Made by a program: the position numbers and the translations under genes. DNA of 20,118 bases from a virus. Where the stretch lies: the IMG/VR virus record IMGVR_UViG_3300017772_000184, positions 1-20,118 of that record; one strand, written 5' to 3'. Positions 8,941 through 15,764 of the stretch are shown here, piece by piece (the stretch's first letter is position 1; the number at the start of each line of letters is the position of its first letter). The notes under the pieces are model-generated. The model was not told the origin of the DNA, ran no database searches, and was given only the letters and a program-made list of their open reading frames with translations.

Positions 8941-10872
8941 ATGAGGATAATCGAATTATTAATAGACAAGTTAGAAGAGTTTAATGGGTTTGATGCAGTA
9001 GCATTAGTAGAAGAACCAGCTATAGAATTAGATTTCTTTGCTTTTAACAATAAAGAAGTATTAGATACAATTAAGTTTGAAGTACTAAAACTTGCAATGA
9101 AAGAAAAATTTGTAGAAAGACTACCCGGAGAAGGTAAAGATAGCTACATAGCAAGATGTATACCGGTACTAAAGTCAGAAGGATACGGTGACGATCAAGC
9201 AGCAGCTATATGTTATGATGCTTTAAAACTAGATAGTCACGAAGAATACGAGCATAAAACTCTTTATGTCTCTGTAGTTAAAACAGACGATGGTAAAAAG
9301 TATGTTATAGACGATACGTTACTACCAGAGTTACACTTAGAGAGAGGTAAGAAATACTGTATCGATCAATGTGATGAGTCAAATCAAGACCATCCTATGA
9401 GATTATCTATAACTCCTGACGGTATACATAACGGAGGTAAAGCTTATTTAGGTCAAGGAACTGACGAAGTAGAGTATCAATTAGATAAAATACATTTCTG
9501 TCCTAAAACATCTACACCAGAAGTACTTTATTATTACTGTGTTAATCATCCAGGAATGGGAGGTAGATTTGTAATGGTACAAAAAGAAATGGACTTAGAT
9601 ATAGATGTATCTAGTCTACCAGATTATGCTAACCCTTTAGAAGACCAAGAATATGAATTTGAATCCTTTAATGACTATCCTGAATCTGCCACTAATGCCG
9701 CTAAAAGAGCCCTTAAGTGGAGAGAAGATCATCCAGACAATGATTGCGGGACCCGTGTGGGATGGGCCAGAGCTAATCAGCTTGCTGACAGACGAAACAT
9801 ATCAGAAGATACTATTGCAAGAATGGCTTCGTTTGCTAGACATTTACAATACGAAGATGTCCCATACTCAGAGGGATGCGGAGGTCTTATGGTTGATGCT
9901 TGGGGAGGACGTGCCGGAATAGAATGGGCTAAAAATAAGCTAGAAAGAATAAGAGCAAGTAAGGTGTCTCTCTCTAATGAAAGTATTATAGAAAGTCTAC
10001 CTATAGAAGAACAAGAGAACATCTTTAAGACACTATCAGATAGAGGGATTAACGAAGCTAAGTTAGGTAAAGATGGCTATGAAAGAGTAGAACCAGAAGA
10101 ATTCTTTAAAAACGTATTTACTTCTGCAACTACAGGACTACCAATAAAGGGAGATGCTAAACAAGCAGATGCTATAACTACAAAAGGTGCTAAGGTATTA
10201 TACGAATACGTAGGGCCATTAGATGAAAAGACTAGAAAGTTTTGTAGAAGAATGTTATCATTAAGTAAAAAAGGTACTTTATGGTCTAAAGCAGACTTAC
10301 AAAACATACAAGGTAGTAACCCAGAGTTTCCACAATACTATAATATATTTCTATACAAAGGGTCTTATGGTTGTAGACATTCTTGGAAAGCAGTTTATCT
10401 ATACCAAAAGAAACCTAAGAAAGCTAAAGTTACTGTAACGTTTATGCAGAAAGCTGAGTTAGCTTCTAAAGAGTTTAAGTTTGGATTAAACGAAGATAAG
10501 AAAAGAGTAGTAGGTCCAATGCTTGTTCCTAATAAACTTATAATGAGAATGGATGCTGAAGGTAATCCTTTTTATGTATATTTTAGTGAAGATACAGTAA
10601 GATCTATAGCTGAAAAAGCAATTAAAGAAAAACTAATAGATATAGTTAACTTAGAACACAATCCAGATATGCCAGTAAAGGCACATATGACTAGTAGTTG
10701 GATAAAAGAATCAGATGACGATAAATCTAGTATGTATGGTTTAAACGTACCTATGGGTACTTGGATGGCAGAGTATAAGATAGAAGACGATAACGTATGG
10801 CAGATGATTAAGGATGGAGTTATTAACGGGTTTAGTATAGAAGGTTTCTTTCAAAATAAAAAGATACAATAA
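8941..10872 (+). CDS. Composite capsid protein: XkdF-like prohead protease with cupredoxin and Mu gpF-like modules
   Basis: 643 residues with at least five segments. ~1-36 (IIELLIDK, GFDAVALVEEPAIELDFFAF) is the start typical of XkdF-type proteins. ~55-97 holds KFVERLPGEGKDSYIARCIP and DDQAAAIC, a short phage motif. ~105-216 is cupredoxin-like with YYYCVNHPGMGG. ~241-338 has NDYPESATNAAKRALKW, CGTRVGWARANQLA and PYSEGCGGLMVDAWGG. ~345-490 resembles the C-terminal part of Mu gpF head-morphogenesis proteins (YEYVGPLDEKTRKFCRRML ... GCRHSW). ~513-637 is the XkdF-like protease domain (VVGPMLVPN, YVYFSEDTVRSIAEK, LEHNPDMPVKAH, MGTWMAEYKI, NGFSIEGFF), with His573 and Ser585/Ser586 as candidate catalytic residues. 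It probably joins the procapsid, cleaves scaffold and capsid precursors, and brings a minor head protein in the same chain. It lies directly upstream of the small membrane protein and the scaffold gene. Confidence 0.75.
   Translation: MRIIELLIDKLEEFNGFDAVALVEEPAIELDFFAFNNKEVLDTIKFEVLKLAMKEKFVERLPGEGKDSYIARCIPVLKSEGYGDDQAAAICYDALKLDSHEEYEHKTLYVSVVKTDDGKKYVIDDTLLPELHLERGKKYCIDQCDESNQDHPMRLSITPDGIHNGGKAYLGQGTDEVEYQLDKIHFCPKTSTPEVLYYYCVNHPGMGGRFVMVQKEMDLDIDVSSLPDYANPLEDQEYEFESFNDYPESATNAAKRALKWREDHPDNDCGTRVGWARANQLADRRNISEDTIARMASFARHLQYEDVPYSEGCGGLMVDAWGGRAGIEWAKNKLERIRASKVSLSNESIIESLPIEEQENIFKTLSDRGINEAKLGKDGYERVEPEEFFKNVFTSATTGLPIKGDAKQADAITTKGAKVLYEYVGPLDEKTRKFCRRMLSLSKKGTLWSKADLQNIQGSNPEFPQYYNIFLYKGSYGCRHSWKAVYLYQKKPKKAKVTVTFMQKAELASKEFKFGLNEDKKRVVGPMLVPNKLIMRMDAEGNPFYVYFSEDTVRSIAEKAIKEKLIDIVNLEHNPDMPVKAHMTSSWIKESDDDKSSMYGLNVPMGTWMAEYKIEDDNVWQMIKDGVINGFSIEGFFQNKKIQ
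9253..9588 (+). other. Cupredoxin-like module inserted in the capsid protease
   Basis: Residues ~105-216: TLYVSVVKTDDGKKYVIDD, LHLERGKKYCIDQ, NQDHPMRLS, then YYYCVNHPGMGG and RFVMVQ. This is the plastocyanin-like beta-sandwich seen in many marine phage virion proteins. Cys200, His203 and Met206 form a C-x2-H-x2-M set, and His151 could be the fourth ligand, as in type-1 copper sites. Whether metal is bound is inference. Confidence 0.65.
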
Positions 10873-10877
10873 TAATA

Positions 10878-10885
10878 TATAAATA
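10878..10885 (+). promoter_or_regulatory. TATAAATA motif upstream of the small membrane protein gene
   Basis: An exact TATAAATA lies 11 bases before the ATG at 10897, in a gap made almost only of A and T. The motif equals the T4-type late promoter core, but no late sigma factor is visible and such words arise by chance in DNA this AT-rich. Given as a weak candidate only. Confidence 0.15.
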
Positions 10886-10896
10886 TATATAGATAT

Positions 10897-11058
10897 ATGG
10901 AACTAAGTAACTTTCAAACAGGTGGAATAGGTTTTATGAGCTCAAGCGTAGTATCATTTATGCATCTACAAGACGTACTAATTGCCTTTTTATTAGGGTT
11001 TGTTGGTGCTATGGGTGCTTGGCTATTTAAATTTATAGTGGAAAAGCTTACAAAATAA
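10897..11058 (+). CDS. Small membrane protein, 53 residues, unknown function
   Basis: ATG at 10897 to TAA at 11056-11058. The N-terminal half is polar (MELSNFQTGGIGFMSSS). The second half is one strong hydrophobic helix, DVLIAFLLGFVGAMGAWLFKF (residues ~26-46 in two stretches), followed by a short basic tail (IVEKLTK). This gives a single-pass membrane protein with a probably cytoplasmic basic C-terminus. It sits between the protease and scaffold genes on the same strand, 24 bases after the protease stop. I do not recognise the family. A holin-like or membrane-bound head-assembly role is possible, but nothing in the sequence decides. The start is supported by the shared A/T-rich leader type and by the lack of any other frame covering the region. 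Confidence 0.6.
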   Translation: MELSNFQTGGIGFMSSSVVSFMHLQDVLIAFLLGFVGAMGAWLFKFIVEKLTK

Positions 11059-11147
11059 CGTGTCTCTCCTATTATTTTTGAATAGTTATATATAAGCCTA
11101 TTTATTACTATAGAAAAGACACTTAACTAACTTAAAAATTCAATATT
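11059..11147 (+). promoter_or_regulatory. Leader/possible promoter region before scaffold-capsid-tube genes
   Basis: An 89-bp non-coding gap, the largest in the window. TTTG at 11077-11080 and TATTTATT starting at 11099 are spaced roughly as in Bacteroidota promoters (TTTG and TAnnTTTG), but the second element is a poor match. The gap can also fold: GTGTCT (11060-11065) pairs with AGACAC (11117-11122), enclosing CTATT/AATAG (11069-11073/11081-11085) and CTAT/ATAG (11098-11101/11110-11113). It is a candidate promoter plus structured leader for the capsid unit; weakly supported. Confidence 0.3.
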
Positions 11148-11885
11148 GTGAAAAAAGAAGAATTAAAGGACTTAGTGAAAGGCTATTTCAATCTAACAGA
11201 CAAACAAGACGAAATCAAAGAATCAAAAGAAATTACTAAAGAAGCATTTGCATCAGGAGAGTTAATTGACGGAACTAAAGTCAATAACGGATCTGATAAA
11301 GATCTTGAAGTTGGTGATAGCTTATTCGTAGAAACTGAAGCTGGTGAAACAGTAGATGCTCCTTCTGGAGAACACGAGATGAAAGATGGTACTGTTGTTG
11401 TTGTAGATGGAGAAGGCAAAATAACAGGTCTACACAAAGACGGTGAAACCGGTCAAGGATCTCTTGCAGAAGAGTTACCAGATTCAGGTCCTGCTAAAAT
11501 CTTAAACGAGAAAGACGAAATGTCAGAAGTTAAAGAAGAAGTAGCACTTGCTGACGCAATCGAAGAATCAGGTGATTTACCAATGGCAGAACATAGCGAC
11601 GACGAAGAAGCTATGGCACACCATGAAATGAAAGAAGAGATTATCGAAGCTATCATGGAAGTAGTATCTCCTATGATGGATGAGATGAAAAAGAAACTAG
11701 AAGAGCACGAAGAAAAAATGAAAGAACATTATTCTTCAGCAGCTAGTGATTCAGTAACTGAAAAAGCTTTTAGTAAAGCTGGATTTGGTTCAAAGCCAGA
11801 AGGAGAAGTATTAAACTTTTCTAATGGTGATTTAAAAGCTATGCAATACGCTAACGTATTAAGTAGAGCTTCAAAAAACAATTAA
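11148..11885 (+). CDS. Head scaffolding protein (probable)
   Basis: 245 residues, strongly acidic, from GTG at 11148 (MKKEELKDLVKGYF after initiation). Residues ~38-97 are a compact Gly/Val/Asp-rich beta region (IDGTKV, LEVGDSLFVETEAGETVDAP, GEHEMKDGTVVVVDGEGKIT). I associate this pattern with scaffold-position proteins in Bacteroidota phages. The remainder is acidic helix (MKEEIIEAIMEVVSPMMDEM, MKKKLEEHEEKMKEHY), a likely coiled-coil dimer, and then a short C-terminal tail with basic residues. Position directly upstream of the major capsid gene, size, acidity and coiled coil fit a scaffold that fills the procapsid and is removed by the XkdF-like protease encoded just upstream. A GTG start is chosen because no ATG precedes it in frame near the leader and the N-terminus is a good helix. 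No Cys or enzyme motif is seen. Confidence 0.62.
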   Translation: MKKEELKDLVKGYFNLTDKQDEIKESKEITKEAFASGELIDGTKVNNGSDKDLEVGDSLFVETEAGETVDAPSGEHEMKDGTVVVVDGEGKITGLHKDGETGQGSLAEELPDSGPAKILNEKDEMSEVKEEVALADAIEESGDLPMAEHSDDEEAMAHHEMKEEIIEAIMEVVSPMMDEMKKKLEEHEEKMKEHYSSAASDSVTEKAFSKAGFGSKPEGEVLNFSNGDLKAMQYANVLSRASKNN

Positions 11886-11911
11886 TTAACAAACTTTAAA
11901 ATTTAAAAATT

Positions 11912-12808
11912 ATGGCATTAGATGTATCTGCATTATCAGACTTCAATAACGAAGTAGCAGGAAAAGTCGTTCCTAAGATTGTATTTGAAGGATATACTAC
12001 TTCAATACTACCAATCCAGGAAGGTATTAAATACCAAGAGCCGTTAAACATATTCGAAGTTGATTTACAAATCCAAGCCGGAGATTGTGTTTCAAATGCT
12101 TCAGGATCTTTTGACGCGACTCAAAGAACAATTACAGTTACTCAAAGAACTTCTTACGATGGGCTTTGTTTAGACAACCTAAATCCAAAGTACTTAGGTA
12201 TTTCGGCTTTAGATAGAGGATCGTACAACGAGACTTTCAAATTAGCTTCTATATACACGGAGCAAATCGTTAACCAAATGAAAAAAGCAGATGATGCTTT
12301 CCTATGGGGTGCAGGTCAATTCGGAACCTTTACTTCAGCATCTACAGCAGGAGTAGTAATTCCTGATGCAGCTACAGGATCAGTATCTTCAGCTACAATT
12401 CTTGGGATCACTGACGCAATGATAGAAAACTTATCTGACGATGTAGCAGATAGAGATGATTTAACTATCTGGATGTCTGTATCTAACTTTAGAAAATTCA
12501 TTACAGCGTTAAGAGGAATTAACAACTATTACTTCGACCCAAGCTCTATTTCTAATAGAACTGGTATCTTACAAATAGCTTATCCATTCCAAAATGTAAA
12601 AGTAGTAGGAACAAGTGGTATCTCTGGAGACAGAATCGCACTTATGCCTGATGCTTATGCAGTAGTAGGAGTAGATCTATTGAGTGACGTTGAAAACTTC
12701 CAACTTTGGTATGATATTAATGCAGACCAATTAAAACATAGATTAAAATCTAAGTTAGGTTCGCAAGTAGCGTTCCCAGAGTACATCGTTTCTAACGGAT
12801 TAAACTAA
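11912..12808 (+). CDS. Major capsid protein
   Basis: 298 residues. It resembles a Bacteroidota phage major capsid family: an N-terminal helix-strand (FNNEVAGKVVPKIVFEG), a Cys-containing loop (QAGDCVSNASGSFDATQRTI followed by TVTQ), GLCLDNLNPKYL, a long helix ending MKKADDAFLWGA, then SNFRKFITAL and a C-terminal part FQLWYDINADQLKHRLK. The HK97 fold is inferred. There is no N-terminal delta region, in keeping with a separate scaffold gene upstream. The gene follows the scaffold by 26 A/T-rich bases (AAAAATTATGGCA start) and is followed by a strong hairpin. Of its 24 Ile codons only five are ATA (nine ATC, ten ATT), unlike neighbouring tail genes, where ATA dominates; this fits high expression. 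Two Cys residues near the N-terminal loop (in GDC and GLC) could cross-link if oxidised. Confidence 0.8.
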   Translation: MALDVSALSDFNNEVAGKVVPKIVFEGYTTSILPIQEGIKYQEPLNIFEVDLQIQAGDCVSNASGSFDATQRTITVTQRTSYDGLCLDNLNPKYLGISALDRGSYNETFKLASIYTEQIVNQMKKADDAFLWGAGQFGTFTSASTAGVVIPDAATGSVSSATILGITDAMIENLSDDVADRDDLTIWMSVSNFRKFITALRGINNYYFDPSSISNRTGILQIAYPFQNVKVVGTSGISGDRIALMPDAYAVVGVDLLSDVENFQLWYDINADQLKHRLKSKLGSQVAFPEYIVSNGLN

Positions 12809-12815
12809 TATAACC

Positions 12816-12845
12816 TATAGAGGGTCTTTAATTAGGCCCTTTATA
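12816..12845 (+). terminator. Hairpin after the capsid gene (attenuator/terminator-like)
   Basis: Arms 12816-12827 and 12834-12845 pair over 12 bp, with a six-base loop TTAATT and two G-U pairs; the core is AGGGTCT/AGGCCCT. The bases following are not a U run, so it may act as a partial terminator or as a 3' stabiliser of the capsid message rather than a full stop. Confidence 0.55.
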
Positions 12846-12867
12846 CTAACCTAAAAAAACTAAAATT

Positions 12868-13419
12868 ATGGCATGTAACATTTCAAGCGGATTTACTTTA
12901 GCATGTAGAGACAATAGCGGGGGTATAAAAAATATTTATATTCTTTCAGGCTCTGTATCCTCAGTAGTTGAAGCTTCAGAAGGTCTAATTAGTGCATTAT
13001 CGGGTTCAGGTGTATTTTATAAATTTGAATTAACGAAAAACACTGGAGACTTTACAGAGACTCCTACTCCAAGTTTAGAAAATGGAACTGTTTTTTATGA
13101 TTCTACAATCAACGTAGCGTTTCACAAATTACAATCAAGTATCAGAAATCAAGTTAAAGTATTAGCTCAGAATCCTGATCTTAAAATAATTGTAGAAACT
13201 AACAATGGTGTTGAATCACCGTACACAGGAAGATTCTTTTATGTCGGAAGATATAGAGGAGCAACTCTTTCAGGGGGAGCAGCAACATCCGGAACAGCTT
13301 TCGGAGATGCTAATCAATACGCTCTAGCTTTTCAAGGCATGGAGCCGGAACCTGCAGATGAAATTTCAACTTCTGACGGTACTTTAGCAGTCGCACTATC
13401 TGGAATAACAGTAGGCTAA
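12868..13419 (+). CDS. Tail tube (major tail) protein, probable
   Basis: 183 residues. The N-terminus (CRDNSGGIKNIYIL), the centre (FYKFELTKNTGDFTETPTP, NGTVFYDSTINVAFHKLQ, IRNQVKVLAQNPDLKIIVE) and the C-terminal GRYRGATLSGGAATSGTAFGD with YALAFQGMEPEPA match my recollection of the abundant tail-tube protein of Bacteroidota siphophages. That family shares the C.D..GGI...Y start and the AATGTA.GD end. It would polymerise around the tape measure to form the tail tube. Its placement next to the capsid gene, its AAAATTATGGCA start and its flanking hairpins fit a high-copy virion protein. The last ~20 residues (ISTSDGTLAVALSGITVG) may be a small extension. A capsid decoration protein is the main alternative. 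Confidence 0.6.
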   Translation: MACNISSGFTLACRDNSGGIKNIYILSGSVSSVVEASEGLISALSGSGVFYKFELTKNTGDFTETPTPSLENGTVFYDSTINVAFHKLQSSIRNQVKVLAQNPDLKIIVETNNGVESPYTGRFFYVGRYRGATLSGGAATSGTAFGDANQYALAFQGMEPEPADEISTSDGTLAVALSGITVG

Positions 13420-13432
13420 TTATACAATAACT

Positions 13433-13471
13433 AAAGGGGAAAGGTTCTAAACTATCTTTCCCTTTTTTTTT
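13433..13471 (+). terminator. Rho-independent terminator after the tail tube gene
   Basis: AAAGGGGAAAG (13433-13443) pairs with CTTTCCCTTTT (13456-13466) with one G-U pair, and T continues to 13471. It is the clearest intrinsic terminator in the window and lies 11 bases before the next ATG. Downstream genes must therefore rely on read-through or on a promoter overlapping this site. Confidence 0.85.
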
Positions 13472-13482
13472 AAACGAATTAA

Positions 13483-13938
13483 ATGATAAACTTAATTAAA
13501 GAAGGTACTACTAATACAATAGCAATATCACCTGCTACAGCTAGTATCTACCATTCACAAGTAAGCGGATCATTCAGATTAAACATTACACAGGACTATG
13601 ATATGTCCAGTGCAAGTCTTGCTTTGGATAAGCTAGCACCAGTTCCGGCTGGATATTATAATAACTATTTGTTATTTAGCGTTCCATCAAGTCTTATACC
13701 GTCTCAGAGCGGTAATTATTCTTATGTATTAGTAGAAGGTATAACTGGTACTGGTATATGGGGAAATACAACAGAAACATTTGGCCTTGCAGACTTTAAA
13801 TGGACTGACGAAGGTACGTTTATAAATGATAGACAAATAGATTCAGGTAGAGTAAGAGTTGTTGGATTGGATGATCCTTCGTATCTTAGTTATATCGGTG
13901 GTCCACAAGAAGGACAATATACAACTTATCATAAATAA
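13483..13938 (+). CDS. Small beta-rich virion protein, unknown function
   Basis: 151 residues. It starts MINLIKEGTTNTIAISP and continues with alternating hydrophobic strands (FRLNITQDYD, NYLLFSVPSSL, GNYSYVLVEG, GRVRVVGL), which suggests a single immunoglobulin-like beta sandwich. No catalytic motif, signal peptide or membrane segment is present. Small proteins with this N-terminus (short strand, then GxTNT) occur in structural clusters of Bacteroidota phages, but I cannot name the family. It lies between the terminator and the portal gene, with two bases to the portal ATG, so a head-tail junction, tail-end or decoration role is plausible. There is no Shine-Dalgarno; the T run of the terminator is in the leader. 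Confidence 0.6.
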   Translation: MINLIKEGTTNTIAISPATASIYHSQVSGSFRLNITQDYDMSSASLALDKLAPVPAGYYNNYLLFSVPSSLIPSQSGNYSYVLVEGITGTGIWGNTTETFGLADFKWTDEGTFINDRQIDSGRVRVVGLDDPSYLSYIGGPQEGQYTTYHK

Positions 13939-13940
13939 TT

Positions 13941-15155
13941 ATGGCAAAGAATAAAAATAAAATGCATTTCGCCAAAGTAGAAAGGTTTAACTCAGAGCAA
14001 GTAAACTTTCAAGAGAAGATACAAGGCAAATATGTAAAGAGTGGTAACGATAATAGGTTTCCACAATATCTTATAGACTTATACAACAGATCAGCAATAC
14101 ATGCTGCTTGTGTAGATTCTATTGTCCATGGAGTTATAGGACAAGGGTTAACAGCAAACGATGAGCTTTTTTTAGAGCATGCAAATAGTAGAGGAGAAAC
14201 ATGGAATGATATCTTTAAGAAAATATCTTTAGATTATATCTTACACGGTAGCTTTGCTTTAGAAGTTATCTACAGTAGAGATAGAACTAAAATAGCAGAA
14301 GCATATCATATTGACTTTTCAACTCTTAGAGCTAAAGAAAAAAACCATAGAGGAATTATTCCTGGATACTATATTTCTAACGAATGGAAAGTATTTACTG
14401 CTCATACAGACGATAATACAATGTATCTTCCAGTATTTAATACTAAGAAAGCAAGAGATGAAGCTTCTCAAATCTTTGTCGTACACAACTACAGACCAGG
14501 TCAACAGTACTATCCGTTACCTTCTTATAATGGAGCCCTTAGAACCATTGAGTTAGACGTAGAAATAGATAATTTCCATGTTAATAACATAAAGAATGGC
14601 TTAGCACCAAGTTTAGCTATAACAACTTATACAAATGGAGCTAATGACGATGTAGAGTCTATAGAGGCTATGTTAAGGTCTAACTATGGCGGAACTGATA
14701 ATGCTGGTTCATTAATATATATGGATGTAGATAGTCCAGAAAATAAACCAGATATAACACCAATACCTCAGAATGGAGCTGATGGTTATTATACTGCGAT
14801 TAACGATATGTCTATTCAGCAGATACTAACAGCACATAGAGTTACAAGTCCTATGTTATTAGGAATAAAAACAGAAGGTCAGTTAGGTGGTAGATCAGAA
14901 CTAATAGATGCTAGAATATTATTCGAACATAACGTTATTGAACCATTCCAGCAACAAATATTAAGACAATTAGAGGGTATTATGCAAGTTAATTACCCAG
15001 ACATAGTCTTAGGAGTAGAAACTCAAACTTTATATGAAGATGGAGAAGTAGAAGAAGATGTAGTAACTTCAGTAGAGGTAACTGACTCAGAAGCTGAACA
15101 AGTAGAGAGATCAGACGAAACTAACGTAGAAGACGTACCAAGAAATTTAGAATAA
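13941..15155 (+). CDS. Portal protein
   Basis: 404 residues. Portal-like features are the N-terminal FPQYLIDLYNRSAIHAACVDSI, the wing/stem region (SLDYILHGSFALEVIY, HIDFSTLRA), the stem helix EIDNFHVNNIKNGLAPS, and the conserved clip/crown part INDMSIQQILTAHRVTSPML followed by LGIKTEGQLGGRSE and a helix FEHNVIEPFQQQILRQLE. The last ~50 residues are acidic and probably disordered. It would form the dodecameric DNA gate, bind terminase and the head-tail connector encoded next, and nucleate procapsid assembly. It is near the short end for HK97/SPP1-type portals. It begins AATAATTATGGCA, two bases after the preceding stop, and ends four bases before the connector gene. Finding the portal after the capsid and tube genes is unusual. 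Confidence 0.85.
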   Translation: MAKNKNKMHFAKVERFNSEQVNFQEKIQGKYVKSGNDNRFPQYLIDLYNRSAIHAACVDSIVHGVIGQGLTANDELFLEHANSRGETWNDIFKKISLDYILHGSFALEVIYSRDRTKIAEAYHIDFSTLRAKEKNHRGIIPGYYISNEWKVFTAHTDDNTMYLPVFNTKKARDEASQIFVVHNYRPGQQYYPLPSYNGALRTIELDVEIDNFHVNNIKNGLAPSLAITTYTNGANDDVESIEAMLRSNYGGTDNAGSLIYMDVDSPENKPDITPIPQNGADGYYTAINDMSIQQILTAHRVTSPMLLGIKTEGQLGGRSELIDARILFEHNVIEPFQQQILRQLEGIMQVNYPDIVLGVETQTLYEDGEVEEDVVTSVEVTDSEAEQVERSDETNVEDVPRNLE

Positions 15156-15159
15156 AGAT

Positions 15160-15762
15160 ATGACAAATACATTTTTAATATCAGAAGCTCAAATACGAAA
15201 TTATACTGACATCGAAGATAACATCGATTCAGCATTAGTTAAAAACGGTATAAGAGAAGCACAGGATATAAAGCTACAACCAATTATAGGTACTTTACTA
15301 ATAGATAAACTTTATTCTTTAGTAGATGCAGGTACTATGGGAGATGCGGCTAATGCAGACTATAAAACGTTATTAGATAGCTATATTCAAGATATGCTTA
15401 TATATGCAGCTTATTACTATATACTAGACTCAGTATACATAAGAAGTAGAAACAATGGATTACTTATACCTGATGGTGGAGAAAATTCTATTGCAGCAGA
15501 TAGATCTATGTATAACGTTAAAAGACAAGCAGTACAAAATAAAATGGAATTCTATTCTAATTTATTAACAGACTATATAATAGAAGAACAAACTTTATAT
15601 CCAGAGTTAAATGCTTCAAATAAACTATTCGAATTAAATCCTGATTACGATGAGAAATATGGTTCTCCATTTATCTTTAACCATAAAGGAAAAATGACTA
15701 GAGAGTTTATAAGAAGAGGATACAGAGTTTACGACACAAGATATAAACAATACCCACAATAA
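15160..15762 (+). CDS. Head-tail connector/adaptor protein (probable)
   Basis: 200 residues, mostly helical. It begins with FLISEAQIRNYTDIEDNIDS and then LVKNGIREAQDIKLQPIIGT, LDSYIQDMLIYAAYYYILD and YNVKRQAVQNKMEFYSNLL. This is the layout of gp6-type connector proteins: an N-terminal helix that starts ITEADIR-like, a REAQD...IG.L segment, and a long C-terminal helix. The C-terminal ~45 residues (NPDYDEKYGSPFIFNHKGKM, YRVYDTRYKQYPQ) are an extension with no recognised motif. Position immediately behind the portal gene, same strand, four bases apart, strongly supports a ring that docks under the portal and receives the tail. The family is identified by pattern and context only. Confidence 0.6.
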   Translation: MTNTFLISEAQIRNYTDIEDNIDSALVKNGIREAQDIKLQPIIGTLLIDKLYSLVDAGTMGDAANADYKTLLDSYIQDMLIYAAYYYILDSVYIRSRNNGLLIPDGGENSIAADRSMYNVKRQAVQNKMEFYSNLLTDYIIEEQTLYPELNASNKLFELNPDYDEKYGSPFIFNHKGKMTREFIRRGYRVYDTRYKQYPQ

Positions 15763-15764
15763 TT

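Noticed and set aside
9653-9922. Plus-strand open frame of 89 codons overlapping the composite protease
   Set aside because: The protease frame over the same bases encodes conserved motifs (SEGCGGLMVDAWGG), while this frame gives no recognisable pattern. Frames at 14311-14556 and 19018-19260 were dropped for the same reason.
10878-10885. T4-like late transcription system
   Set aside because: Only the short A/T word is present, and it also occurs inside a coding region. No late sigma factor, clamp protein or contractile-tail gene is visible.
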